Assembly: GCA_030052745.1 (NCBI GenBank)
Contig: JANBVO010000001.1
Span: forward strand, 310,001-374,000
Direction: 5' to 3'
DNA from: Pleurostoma richardsiae
Taxonomy: Eukaryota; Ascomycota; Sordariomycetes; Calosphaeriales; Pleurostomataceae
Length of the DNA stretch: 64,000 nucleotides
Below the pieces are notes generated by a model, which saw only the letters and a program-made list of their open reading frames with translations, did no database searches and was not told the origin of the DNA. Of the stretch, positions 53,448 to 64,000 are shown one piece after another (position 1 is the first letter of the stretch; every line of letters begins with the position of its first letter). A program made the translations under genes and the position numbers.

Positions 53448-55510
53448 TCACGGTAGTTGTTGCCAATAGCGGCGCAATCTCTCCCAGTACTCCAGGGCTG
53501 TACCAGAATCTAGCAGGCTCGTTGCGACATTGTAGAAGAAGAAGGGCAAGAATGCCAGCACCAGAAAGACGGCCCAGCCGGGACCGATCGTGAAGGGCTT
53601 CTCGAACCCCACGGCACCCATGCTGAAGAAGCCCTGTGTTATCGTAAGCCCCCTATAATTGGTCAGGCAGAAAGACGGCGTGCAGAAATATACTCACAGC
53701 GATGAAGGAAGGAATCAGAAGCCAGAAGCTCAACGTGGCGATGTTCCGGAGGTAAACAGTCTGCGCGTCGGCGCTTCTGGCAAGCTGGTTCATGCCCTGG
53801 GCTTGGGCCTGGATCGCAGTCAGGATGTCGTTGGAGCGAAGCGTTTGGTTCTTGCCCTCCTCAGCGACGCCGCGGAGTGAGTCCAGAACGGCCGCTGACA
53901 GGATCGTGAGGCGATGGCTCTGGTTGATCAGCTGCGTGATGCCAGGAAATGGTCCAATCGGAGGGTTTTGCGGCGCAAGAATGACCCCGTTGGCAGCGGC
54001 GGCGGCTTGGTCCCTCGGCGCCTCTTCGTTCCGTCTCGCCTCGAGGCTCCGGATCAGGTTGTCGACTGTAGCCGTATTGGTCCGAATAGCATCTTCGATC
54101 CCGAGGCTCGTTAAGTCGATGAGCTGCACAGTGCATTACGGGTTAACGCCTCCGCGAAGGTAGAAGGAACTGGTATGATACGTACTTGCTCCTGGATATT
54201 CTTTGTCTGTTTTTCCATGCGCAGAGCATGCTGGTAGTTGCTCTCGGCCTGTAACTTGAGCCTCCGGAAGATGTCCTCAACTCTGTTGAATGCCTCGTCG
54301 GGGACGCTAACAATTCCCCTGAACCGCTCATGTTCGTGCTGGAGGGATTCAACAATCGAGGGGATCATCAGCAGATGATTCTGATACTTAAGTTGATAGC
54401 TGATGAGATCATGGAGACTTCTGGAGATCCCTTCGTATTCTCGCTTTGCGAGGTTCGGTCTGAACGCTCTATCTTGCTGTTGTTTCGAGTCAGATTCTAT
54501 TATAATTGCACGTACAGCATCACAACGAACCTCCTTGTTGACCTCACTTTGCAAAACCTCGAACGAGAATGTCCAGTCATTCACCGTCTCTGAGAGAAAC
54601 AGAGCGTGGATCGAAAAAGGGTCCTGGTGCATGCCAAGCTCGTACCGCTCTCGCATGGCCTGATCGAATCTCCCCTCGCGGAACTGCAGGCCTTCGTCTA
54701 GGGTGATGACTGTGCATGTTTTCTTCTGGATGTTATACTGAAGACAGATAGACATCCTCCACATCAGTATTGCCCATTGGTTCTGGTCGAAAAACCTCGT
54801 GTCAAAAAGCTTTATCCAATCTTGGTTCTCGAACAGGAACTGGATCCTCGGGTTGTCACGTCGCCAGGCCCGGGGTGCCGAGATTGACCACCAAGTTTCC
54901 GTGGAAGCGGTCAGCCAAGGAACATAGCTGAGGATTCAAACCCCTCGAAACCTTACCGTATACAATAGGGTTGTGATGGTCTGCCGCATGCCTGAGGTAG
55001 GACCCAGCTGCAGAGACATGGCTCGTACCGACCAAGCTGGGAAAAGAGGGGTTAATCTGGAAGATGGACAAGAGTGTCTGCATGCAAGGCATCCAGATTC
55101 GGTTATGTGCGCCAGGTTGGTACATGAAGAAGAACTTGAACGGCATCTCGTTCAACTCCTCGGCACGCTACGCAGTGTTTAGCAACTGCTTCTACTCGTG
55201 GGTCGGTGTCCACGCACTCGCTGAAAGAACTCGACCAAGGCCCCGAGATAGAGCTGACGCCGTTCACCTGAACAGGTTTTAGTGCCAATTTGCAGCAAGC
55301 GATAATGACCCTACTACCTATGCCGTTGTTAAGCCTGTTGAATAAGACAGCTTCAAAGGCCAGGTCATAGGCATCAGGGTGATCATGTTGTGAAGCAAAG
55401 TTCTCGGAGATCAGATCGAGATTCTGGATGTCCCGTTCGACACTGGCGCAATTGTCCGGATAGTTTAGATGGCCATCAAGGGCCATCAATTCGAGCCTTT
55501 CGAGATCCAT
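53448..55510 (-). CDS. CorA-like membrane protein (fungal family), 5' exon structure unresolved
   Basis: The 3' part is clear: exons 54186..54927, 53698..54123 and 53448..53633 on the minus strand. It contains STETWWSISAPRAWRRDNPR, a long helical region (LAKREYEGISRSLHDLISYQ, RVEDIFRRLKLQAESNYQHAL), then two hydrophobic segments (IATLSFWLLIPSFIA and GPGWAVFLVLAFLPFFFYNVA) separated by FFSMGAVGF, in the position of the CorA GMN motif. The 5' part has coding blocks at about 54950..55160 (FKFFFMYQPGAHNRIWMPCM) and 55165..55510 (starting MDLERLELMALDG). I could not find one splice pattern with good consensus sites that joins all blocks, so it may contain extra introns or be damaged. The family resembles Mg2+ transporters but most fungal members are uncharacterised. 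Confidence 0.6.
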
Positions 55511-56737
55511 CTCGAGAGTCGGAATCAGCAGGCGAAAAGCCTGACACCACGCAAGAATGCGGATTTCTCAGGTGTGCCAACTAGGCACCCAAACCAAGGG
55601 AAACGCAAAAGTGTGAGAGGACGCATGGCCTACCTGCCGACCTCGAAAGCAGGCAGCTAGACCTTTTTGTATCTGTAATGGTTCTCGCTTCGGCCCGCAA
55701 GGCTGTGAGCCAAGACATCTGGCGTCCACGCAGGCCGTCGAGACGGCATTCATCCCTCGTCAACGGGGAAGAGAGGGGAAGCAGACTAGGCATAATCGAC
55801 CGGGAACGCCACGAAGTTTTCTGGGGACCGCTGGATGTTGTAAATAGCAAACGGTGCCGCCCGTCACCCTGAGAAAGCACTGACTGGCCCCTAGCAGGGT
55901 CGGCGTGAAACGGATCAGGTTCAGCTCCAGTTCAGCCGTCCAATACCTGTGCATGTCCCATAGACAAGTGAAGCTGCCAGCCGGAAGACTAGACCGCGGG
56001 CACCAATTGATGTGCAATGCCAAAACGCCCGGGCGTCGGGGCGTGACAAGGCAGCCAGCTGTGCCACTATCACACCTGCTCTCGCTCCTTCGTTGCGCGC
56101 GATTGCGTCTCCTTCGATTGTCTAATCAGGCTGTGTGTCAATGCTCAGGTTGCCAGGCTTTCAACGTATCTACGTAGTAATGTACGGATATGTTATCCGG
56201 AATCAACGCCGTTTCTGCAAGTGCCGAAGCGTGGTCGCTATTTTAGGATCAGAGATTGCGTCAGGGCACCAAGATCTCTAGAGGTAATCTTTCCTCGCTA
56301 TAACGTCTGAGGTTGGTGTACGGAGCATAGTTAGGTATCTGATTACCTACCGTACCAGCGTACCTATGCGAAGGTACCGGCAACCTGTTAGTCTCAGGGC
56401 GCTGTGGAGCTCGCCAGCGCTAACGGCCAGTCCCTGAACAAGCGATAGGCACGACCCTGCTTTGGCGGGGTGCCTTGGACCCCGCATGAAACGTCAACCC
56501 CTGGCCGCGCTGCGTCATGCCTAACGGCTGTCACTCCGGTTAGGACCCTCGTTGGCCATGCCCCTTCGGTTGCTGTCACGAACTTGGTAATGAGCCCTTG
56601 GCAAGGCCGGGAAACCTGTATTTAAGAGTGCCGACCTGCCGAGACTGACGTGAAACCCCTCTTGGATATCCCACCTTCTCACCTATCTGGAACCAAACAA
56701 CCGCGATACTGCAAAGAACGATAGTCCTGAAGTCAAC
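55511..56737. other. Divergent intergenic region
   Basis: 1.2 kb. Contains a TATTTAAG element at 56619..56626, 112 bp upstream of the next start codon, and AGGTACC-like words near 56330-56390. No gene supported. Confidence 0.5.
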
Positions 56738-57381
56738 ATGGTAAGCCCCGGCGCTGAAAGAGCTTCCATCGTTACGATCACCACGGCCACGGAAGCAATT
56801 GACAAGAAGCACCCGACAGGCAACCGCCGAGACCATAGATCTCGGCCCCGAGCACGAGCCCAAGGAGGAGTCTATCAAGGCCTTCAAAGAGATCGAGCAC
56901 GAGCTCAAGAAGGAGCTAGTACACCTGCGCCACGACCATGACAGTACGACCGGTCCCCCATGTTGTGTATAGGGATTGCTAGCTGACCATCTGTCCCAGA
57001 GCATGAGAAGGAATATTTCGAAGCGGTTGTAAGTACACCCAGGAAGGGGGTTTCTTTCGTCCGTCTAGAAGCTCACCATCCCTGCCCTCAAAGTCCCACC
57101 TTAGCGATCACGACCTCGCCGCCTTCAGCGATGCCGACTTCGTCGCCGTGCGCGTCGCCGTGACCGCCTACGGCCTGCACCTGCTCGGCAAGCTTCGCAT
57201 CCCCGCCTGCCCCGACACCGGCCCGGCGTACGTGCACTTCCGCATCTTCGAGCCGGTTGGCGGCGAGGAGCCCGCCCGGCTGCACTCCATCCATACAGAG
57301 GAGGCGCCCGACGAGAGCGGTGGCACAAAGTACCGCGCCATCTTCACCAGGGACGACCCGCTGGAGTGGTTTGATACGTAG
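56738..57381 (+). CDS. Small conserved-looking protein of unknown function
   Basis: Exons 56738..56740 (the ATG alone), 56820..56943, 57000..57028 and 57094..57381; 147 aa. The sequence starts MATAETIDLGPEHEPKEE, then a charged helix (KAFKEIEHELKKELVHLRHDHDKHEKEYFEAV). A compact domain follows: HDLAAFSDADFVAVRVAVTAYGL, CPDTGPAYVHFRIFEP and GTKYRAIFTRDDPLEWFD. The start codon is directly followed by GTAAGC, so the first intron separates ATG from the rest. Without it the frame from the same ATG does not join the domain. All three introns (79, 56 and 65 nt) have normal consensus sites. I do not recognise the family. The stop codon lies 163 bp from the convergent MAK21 gene. Confidence 0.75.
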
Positions 57382-57544
57382 GCAAGCGGAGAAGGGCAGA
57401 GAGGGAGAGAGAACGCGGTCACTGTGTAATGAAGTATGGTTGCGGCTGGTATACCCTTGAGCTCGGCGGAACGTGTCCCTCCGGTAGCCATTAGCTGATG
57501 AGTGAAATTCACTTGTCTCCTTTTCATACTTATGACTTGGCTGA

Positions 57545-60500
57545 TCATATGCCTTCGTCTTCCTCCGCCAGCATCGCCGCATAGTCGTCTGCAGACGCGA
57601 ACATAGGCAGGCTCTTGAACTCTTTCCGGCCCATGCGGCCCTTTCTGCCCTTCGTTTCGGCAACCTCAGTGTCATCGTCCTCCACCAGGTCGGCCCCGTC
57701 GACCCATGCTCCTCCCTCGTCCTCGTCGGCTGACGCCTCGGATCCGGCGTCCTCCATGTCCTCATCCTCGGACATTTCACTCTCAGACATGTTGAGCAGC
57801 TCAGCTAGATCCGAGTCATCGTCGCTTCCCATGTCCATGTCAGCATCTTCGTCGGCCTCACCCTCGATCTCGGGGCGGGAATTGACAAGCGCATCCCATA
57901 TCTCCTCTTCCGCCTCCTCCTCGTCCTCCTCACCCGCCTCGGCCTTCTTCTTAGCCTTAGCTGCTGCCTTCGCGGCTTGCTCAGCCTTGCCCGCCTGCGA
58001 GAAGTACTCGTGGAAGAAGACATCCTCTGCTGCGACCTGTTCCTTCTTGAGGTTCCAGAAGGACGCCGAGTTGACCGTCGGCTGCTGCTTGACACCGGCC
58101 TTTCCGGGCACGACAATGTTGGCCGCGCTGCCAGCCGCAAGAACAGGTTGCATGATGGAGCTTCCCCGTTTGCCGTCGGTAGCCTTGGGATTGCGGTAGA
58201 CAAACTTGTCTAGGAAATGCATGAGTGTGTGGTTGGCCAACTCTGGCTTGGGTAGGGACTTCTGCCTGACTAGGATGTTCGCTGCAAAGACCACGACAGA
58301 CGGGTGGAAGTGACTGAAGTACGGAACAAGCTCCCACAGACAGCTCTGGTCAGCATTACTGTATTGAGGGTCTCTCTTCCGGCCATCGTAGGCGGAAGTG
58401 GTTGTCTTAGGCTTCTCCTCGTTGGCCCCACTACTCGTCTCTCCTTCGGGTACATCCTTGTAGACCTCTTCCGAATCGTCGTCATGCTCTTCGGGCTCGT
58501 TGATGAGGGTCTTGATGTCGGGGAAAGTGCCCTCCAGTTCGGCGACAAGATAGAGTATCCCACAAGTAAAAGAAGGCTGGTGCAGGTGAGCAACCTGGAG
58601 CATCCTCTTGATAAATGCCTTGACACGCTTGACATCGACGTCGTTCTTCAGCGACCTGAACAGGAGGTTGAGGTAGAGTGCTTGTTTGGAAGAGGTGGTC
58701 AACCGAGGGTCCAACAGCGACTCATACAAGGTTCTGTAGAATCTATCTACAGCTAAATGCCTCGTTGATGATAGCTGTTGGATGAGCATCAAGGCCTGTA
58801 TGCTGGTGTTGAAATTGGACGAATGTGTGATCCTGAACAGGGTATCGAGATGCTTTTCGAGTGTCGACTCATCCGCAGTGCCAAAGGGTATGGCACGGTT
58901 TACGCCGGAGAGAATAGCTGAAACTAGCTTCTCCGCCGTTTCCGTCTCGGCGGCAGGCTTTGCCTCACTGTCAGCCTGCTTCTTTCCATGCTTTTGCTTC
59001 CGCCGATCATGCTTTGATGAAAACTTCTTCGGCGCGTATTGATCAACCGCACCAAGGGCTCCTGTCTTAAGCAGAGCGACGAACAACTCGAAGTATATAC
59101 GTATGAGGGTATCTGCCACGGCGGGCTCTCTGCTGCTAAGGATGGTTTGGTTTAGGGTGTTGATGGCGTAATACTTGGTTCGTATGCTCTGGCCCGGCCT
59201 CAACAAAACTTCTTGCTCCATCGTGTTGACAACGATGGGTTTCATTCCAGGATGGATGTTGAGCAGCTGCAGGATCAGGAACGACGCTCTCGACGCAATC
59301 TTCCGCTCGCGGTCGCCAAGCTTGTTCACAAGCAGCCTCAGTAAGTTGGCCTCCTGCTCCGGCTTGTCACGAAGCAGGCCGAACACGAAATCCAGGGCTC
59401 TGGTCCTAGAGTATTCAATCTCGTCACCGCACCATACTTCCAGCAGCTGGATGATCTTGAAGTAGGTCTCCTTCAGCCAGTCCTCGAAGATCCACATGAT
59501 CAAATGAGCCTTGGTCAGGCCGCCCGGGAGCTTTTGCCCCGTTTTCCAGAAACTGACTGATTGCCTCTGGAGAGTCCCGACAAGCCCTGGCTGTGCATGG
59601 AACGGCCGAAGCCGCCTGTCGCTGGGGAGGACGACGCCGTTTCCTAGGAGATCTACGAGCGCTGCTAACGCAGTAATGGCTGGGCCACGACTCTTCTTTC
59701 CAGCCAAGTTTATGAGATTGTCGAGCGGCTTCACGTTGTGGACGGGAGATTCCAGGATTGCAAGCGTCAAAGCAGAGACCCTGTCGGACATTGTACCCGA
59801 CGACATGATTGTGGACATGAACTTTCGCGTCGAAGATGATGCAACTGTCGACTCGTACGCGGATGAATCTTCATCCCATAACGTCTTTGCGTACGCCTTA
59901 AGGCTGTTGATAGCACCCGAGAAGTTTCGTATGTCGTCGGCTGCCGGGGTAGGCAAGTCCTCCAGATCAAGAGCATGCCAGTCAGGCCGAGGTTCGAACA
60001 TCTAGGATGAGTGTTAGTTCTTGACGCTGACAGAACATAATGAGATGCTGCATACTGACCAACTTAGCCGCTGCTTTGCGGCTTTGAGCCTTCTCCTTCT
60101 CAGTCGGCTGCGGAGGAGCGGGAACGGGGGCAGGAGCGGGTTCTTCGTCTTCGTCTTCCTCCTCCTCCTCTTCCTCCTCCCACTCATCTTCATCTTCATC
60201 ACCCTCTCCATTCGCCACGGTGTCTCCACCCTGGTCTCCGTCCTCGGGTTCATCGTCCGTAACAACAACTTCGTCTCGCACTTCGTCGAACCCGAGAGTG
60301 GAAGCGAACTTAGAGAGCTCGCTCAGGAATGCCTTGCCCACATCGGTGGATGCGGTCCCAGCAGCAGGTTGCTGACCATCTTCCGCGTCTGAGTCTATAC
60401 CGGCTACCAGCTCTAGATCTGCTTCATCGCCACCAAGTGCCTTGATCTCCTCTAGGAGGGAGAATGGTTGTTCCTTGCTCGGTTTCTTGGAGTTGTTCGG

Positions 60501-60713
60501 CCGCCTGTCTCTGGACCCGTGCGCATGTCTCTTGTTAGGATTTGAGTCCTTGCCTTCGCCGTCGGTGCGCTTCCTCTTCTCGGGGCGCTCTTCCTGGGCC
60601 TTTGGCAGAGTGGCATCGATTTTCGCGGTCAACTTCGACAAGGCAGCCGCATTGAAGCCGGGTTGGCTGTGCTTCTGGCCCTTCAGCGCTTTTGTCGACT
60701 TCGTGGGAGGCAT
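57545..60713 (-). CDS. MAK21: Ribosome biogenesis factor Mak21/Noc1 (CBF/CEBPZ family)
   Basis: Exons 60060..60713 and 57545..60001 on the minus strand (58-nt intron, phase 0); 1036 aa, against 1025 in yeast. The N-terminus is basic, then a long acidic run (about residues 170-195). The second exon starts at FEPRPDWHALDL. The CBF/Mak21 domain includes KAHLIMWIFEDWLKETYFKIIQLLEVW, SRASFLILQLLNIHPGMKPIVV, YAINTLNQTILSSREPAVA, FYRTLYESLLDPRL and QALYLNLLFRSLKNDVDVKRV. Next come the signature SYADQSCLWEL-like QYSNADQSCLWELVPYFSHFHPSV and LPKPELANHTLMHFLDKFVYRNPK. The C-terminal tail is acidic. Noc1 pairs with Noc2 in early nucleolar 60S assembly. Candidate PAC and RRPE motifs lie upstream. The start MPPTKSTKALKG at 60713 is preferred over an upstream non-ATG extension. 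Confidence 0.94.
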
Positions 60714-61257
60714 AACGTCCAGGACTGCTACAGCAATGATCTGGAACGTCGAAACGGTTCTGCCTCTTCGGACCGATCGATGAGCGCACGCGGAACTCCT
60801 CGTTGTCCGCAAGTGTCTTGGAAGTGCTGCGGCTGTCACAGTCGATCCTGTCTGTGGGAAATTTTCTTTTTGTCAATCTTCTCTATCGCAGAGGGGCCGG
60901 GCAACTTTTTAGTGGGTCTCCCGCCGACCAAGGGACCTCGCGCAAGAGCTGCCGCTGTGGGCCAATCAGCTATTGCCTGTTCACTGCCAGTCCCATTTCG
61001 TCCGACGTCAACGGGTACCTACGGTCTATAATCCTCACGGCAGAGAGTGAACTTGAACTTGGAGGTTGCAGAGGCATCAATATATTCCTTGATATCTCAC
61101 CCCAGACGCTCATCGCTGGAACAAAGGCTGTCTCATAGCAAAAGGCATAATTGAGATGTTCTTATAATCTCATTCCAATTGTTCTTACTGCAAGGCTGCT
61201 GAATCGGTGCGCAGACGAACGGGACGGAGCTTCTCCAAGCGCTTCGCACCTGACGCC
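60714..61257. other. Divergent promoter region (MAK21 / ProRS)
   Basis: 544 bp shared by two translation-related genes. Candidate ribosome-biogenesis motifs are listed separately; no further feature. Confidence 0.55.
60778..60866 (-). promoter_or_regulatory. PAC-like and RRPE-like motifs upstream of MAK21
   Basis: CGATGAG (60778..60784, seven of eight bases of the PAC word GCGATGAG) lies 65 bp upstream of the MAK21 start. GAAAATTTC on the minus strand (60858..60866), an RRPE-like word, lies about 145 bp upstream. An exact PAC on the reverse strand (CTCATCGC) is at 61109. In yeast these two motifs jointly mark ribosome-biogenesis genes. Their use here is inference. Confidence 0.4.
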
Positions 61258-63447
61258 ATGTCTCTTGGGGTCCAGCATCTGGGACGGACTCGCCCTCCTT
61301 GCAACTTGTCAGGAAGTTTCTGCGTATCGATACGATGTGTACGGACCAATTCTGCCCCGGGACTGTTCATGGTTCGGACCCTTCATGTAGATCACCGCGC
61401 GCGGCTATCAAACATCTGGGCTCCAACCGGTGGCATTGCCGCAACCGAGAAAGAAGGTATGACAGACATGTATCCAACCCGACTTCTAGTACTTGTACCG
61501 ACATTATCACAGATGCTCAGGCCAAGCTTATACGTGCCGGGTTCCTCCGCCAGGTGAGTGGTCATTCTCATCGAGCCTCACTCAAAGCTCCGCTCATTCG
61601 GCGAACAGTCTCACGCAGGGATATTCCATATGCTCCCAATGGGCCGCCGAGTCCAAGACAAGATCGAACGGCTCATTGACAAACACATGGAAGGGCTAGG
61701 CAAGTGGAGCTATACGCGAGTCTATACTACTGTTGGGTTGCTTGTACTAACACAAACCTCAGGGGCTTCAAAGCTGTCCCTGTCGACGATCTCGTCGGCA
61801 GCTCTGTGGGAGAAGAGCGGTCGTCTGGCCAACATCTCTTCAGAGGTACGTTGTGAAGGAGATCGTTGTTTCCTGGACGTTACGTACAGATTGGCTTACA
61901 CACTCCATGTAGCTCTTCCAGTTTCAGGACAGGAAGGACGTGGGGTACCTCCTCTCTCCCACCCATGAAGAAGAGATCACAACTCTAGTAGCGCAGACCG
62001 TAAAGTCCTACAAGAGCCTGCCTCTGAGGCTATACCAGATAAGTACGCCGTCACAATCAGCCCGGCGACGAACCCCTTCATCCTGACTAAACGCCCGAGA
62101 ATAGCAAGGAAGTATCGGGATGAAGCACGTCCCCGCCACGGCCTCTTCCGCTCGCGAGAGTTTACTATGAAAGACCTCTACACCTTCGATTACACTGTGG
62201 CGGCGGCGCTGGAGACGTACGAGCAGGTCCGCGCGGCGTACGATCGCTTGTTCGCGGAGATGAAGCTGCCGGTCCTCGTCGCCAAGGCCAGCTCGGGTGA
62301 CATGGGCGGCGACCTCAGCCACGAGTACCACCTCTCCACGTCCTTCGGCGAGGACAACGTTGTCAGCTGTGACAGCTGCGATTACGTCGTCAACGACGAG
62401 CTCGCTGAGACCCTCATTCCAGAAGGGCAGAAGGCTAGCGAGGAGCTCCATGTCTGGCGAGGCATCTCCAAGGATAGGAGAGTCCTGGTCAACGTCTGGT
62501 ACCCCAGCTCGCTCGGTGACAGAGTCTTTTCAAATGCGGACATCAACGTTACGGCCGTCAAGGCTGTGGTTCCCGAGCTAGACACCAGCATCGAAAACTC
62601 CCTGCCGTTCTGGCAGGCTGCGCTCAAGTCCGACCAGGCTGCTGCGCAGCCGAGCTCCGAAGGCCTCCATCCCCGCCTGGTCAACGTCGTGGACTGCCGG
62701 GTGCCGGACTCGCTCAAGCAGCAGATCGGAACCGCTGACTCCACTCTCCCGCTGTGGCCGGAAGGCATTGACCTGGAACTGACCAAGGCGGTCCCCTCGC
62801 TCACCCCTAGTGACGACCCAAACACTCCCCGCAAGCCCCTGAACCTCCTCCGCGTGGCGGACGGCGACAAGTGCCCGCACTGCGACTCCGGCTCCCTGAA
62901 GGTGCAGAAGGCCCTCGAGCTCGGCCACACCTTCTACCTCGGCACGCGCTACTCCGCGCCCCTCGGCGCGCAGGTCCGCGTCCCCGCCGAGGTGCTCGAC
63001 CCGGCCTCCGCGCCCTCCACCGGCGAGTCGGCGCTCGTCCTGATGCAGATGGGCTGCCACGGCATCGGCGTGTCGCGCATCATCGGCGCCGTGGCCGATC
63101 ATTTGGCCGACCCCGCGGGCCTCAACTGGCCGCGCGCCATCGCGCCGTACGAGGCCGTCGTCATCGCACGCGGCGACGAGCCCGGCGCCGCGGAGGTGTA
63201 CGACGCCCTGGCGGCGGGAGGAGGAGGGGCGGTCATCGACGCCGTCCTCGACGACAGGCCGGGCATGGCGCTGCCGTGGAAGATGAAGGATGCGGACCTC
63301 ACGGGGTACCCGGTTATGGTGGTCCTGGGCCGCGAGTGGGCCGCCTCACGGCGGTGCGAGGTCCAGTGCCGGAGGCTGGGCGTTAGGGAGCACGTACCTT
63401 TCGAGAACCTGCGTGAGCGGGTCGAGGAGTTGCTGAAAGAGTTGTAG
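61258..63447 (+). CDS. Mitochondrial prolyl-tRNA synthetase
   Basis: Six exons: 61258..61456, 61513..61553, 61609..61699, 61763..61845, 61913..62042 and 62105..63447; 628 aa. The first about 60 residues are a presequence ([19 protein letters not shown] and beyond). Class II motifs are [16 protein letters not shown] with LWEKSGRL (motif 1 region), [20 protein letters not shown] (motif 2) and [18 protein letters not shown] (motif 3). The sequence [11 protein letters not shown] is the conserved proline-site loop of bacterial-type ProRS. A C-terminal anticodon-binding domain follows ([20 protein letters not shown]). Cys pairs CDSCDY and CPHCDS lie between motifs 2 and 3 in the insertion region. 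Intron 3 (61700..61762) is of the GC-AG type with donor AG-GCAAGT. This is the organellar enzyme; the cytosolic one belongs to a different ProRS class. Confidence 0.93.
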
Positions 63448-63818
63448 ACTGCTCTTCCGCTGCCCGTGTAAAATAGCGAACGTGTATCAACGCCATTCTG
63501 TATATCATGACACCGTGCAGCACGGCGTCCTTATGCCTCGAGACTCCGCTCTACCAGGAAGATAACACTGATTACGAGCTGGCCATCCAACGAGGTTGCA
63601 TTTGAGATAAACGCAGCAGTGCATAGCCTCCTCAAGGTATCATTCCTATCTTCGCAATTGTTGTCCTTTTCCTTCCGGCAAGCCCCGCAGATGCTTTCCA
63701 TGTAGACCAATACTCAAACAAGTCCCCGTCCCGTGTCTAGACCGCGACACGTAATAGCAGGCAGTCTATGCATGGGATTCCTACATCATAGTGCGCCCGT
63801 TGACATCGTCCGTCTCTC
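63448..63818. other. Convergent intergenic region
   Basis: 371 bp of 3' flanks of the ProRS gene and the partial gene at the window end. Nothing else recognised. Confidence 0.5.
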
Positions 63819-64000
63819 TCAAGGCTTTACAGACCACAGCTCCCGCGACCATCCCATCTCCCTGAGCTTCTTGGAGCTCGTCGACCCCTTCTTGTGGTCG
63901 CCGGTCCAGATAGCCAATGCCTTGCTGCAGGACGCGAAGCACTCGACGAGCTCCTTCATCCTGCTCGTCTTGACGAACAGCGGACCGAGGTCGGAATCCT
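63819..64000 (-). CDS. C-terminal end of an unidentified gene (partial)
   Basis: Frame open from the window edge to a stop at 63819, about 60 codons on the minus strand with strongly GC-ending codons, typical of genes here. The visible part reads LGPLFVKTSRMKELVECFAS, then CSKALAIWTGDHKKGST and ends LREMGWSRELWSVKP. I do not recognise the family; upstream exons lie outside the window. Confidence 0.55.
   Translation of the reverse strand, partial: DSDLGPLFVKTSRMKELVECFASCSKALAIWTGDHKKGSTSSKKLREMGWSRELWSVKP

Noticed and set aside
1-64000. tRNA, rRNA, CRISPR or prokaryote-type features
   Set aside because: No tRNA-like cloverleaf with a B-box was recognised by eye, and the window is clearly eukaryotic; a tRNA scan would be needed to exclude a missed tRNA.

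Overview
The window looks like nuclear DNA of a filamentous ascomycete (Pezizomycotina, probably Sordariomycetes; this is inferred from protein content and gene architecture, not from a database search). The evidence is about 27 protein genes in 64 kb, many interrupted by short GT-AG introns (mostly 43-120 nt) with CTAAC/CTGAC-like branch sites, GC-rich third codon positions, and a set of conserved eukaryotic housekeeping genes mixed with fungal proteins of unknown function. I see no transposon, rRNA, tRNA, CRISPR or bacterial operon structure, and no virus-derived element.

Layout. 1-9.5 kb: C-terminal end of the endocytic adaptor SLA1 (cut by the window start), a small secreted protein, a TLC-domain membrane protein, COG8 and the mitochondrial glycine carrier HEM25. 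9.8-15.4 kb (all minus): a coiled-coil fungal protein, prefoldin subunit 1 and an alkaline ceramidase. 16.7-25.9 kb: a TMF/Sgm1-type Golgi coiled-coil protein, the proteasome chaperone NAS6, the splicing factor PRP46 and ORC1. 27-34 kb: a large unknown fungal protein, prefoldin subunit 5, the ESCRT-I subunit VPS37 and an unknown protein. 34-40.7 kb: a gene-poor interval of almost 7 kb. 40.7-50 kb: an F-box protein, a polyglutamine AT-hook protein, the V-ATPase subunit C gene VMA5 and a mitochondrial-looking coiled-coil membrane protein. 50-57.4 kb: APS kinase, a mitochondrial hotdog thioesterase, a CorA-like membrane protein and a small conserved protein. 57.5-64 kb: ribosome-biogenesis factor MAK21/NOC1, mitochondrial prolyl-tRNA synthetase and the 3' end of a further gene.

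The genes do not form one pathway. Themes are membrane traffic (SLA1, COG8, TMF, VPS37, VMA5), proteostasis (two prefoldin subunits, NAS6), mitochondrial function (HEM25, ProRS, thioesterase) and nuclear processes (ORC1, PRP46, MAK21, AT-hook protein). Neighbours are arranged as divergent pairs sharing promoters or convergent pairs with very short 3' gaps (84-163 bp in three cases).

No obviously novel multi-gene system was found. The most notable points are gene-structure features: a start codon directly followed by an intron, a 14-nt micro-exon, a GC-AG intron, a non-obvious first exon encoding a mitochondrial presequence, and introns of length divisible by three that stay open if retained. 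Other points are candidate cell-cycle and ribosome-biogenesis promoter motifs, several conserved-looking genes of unknown function, and the long gene-poor interval holding an orphan TATA box. Exon boundaries were derived by hand from splice consensus, reading frame and family similarity; the CorA-like gene is the only recognised gene whose structure I could not resolve.
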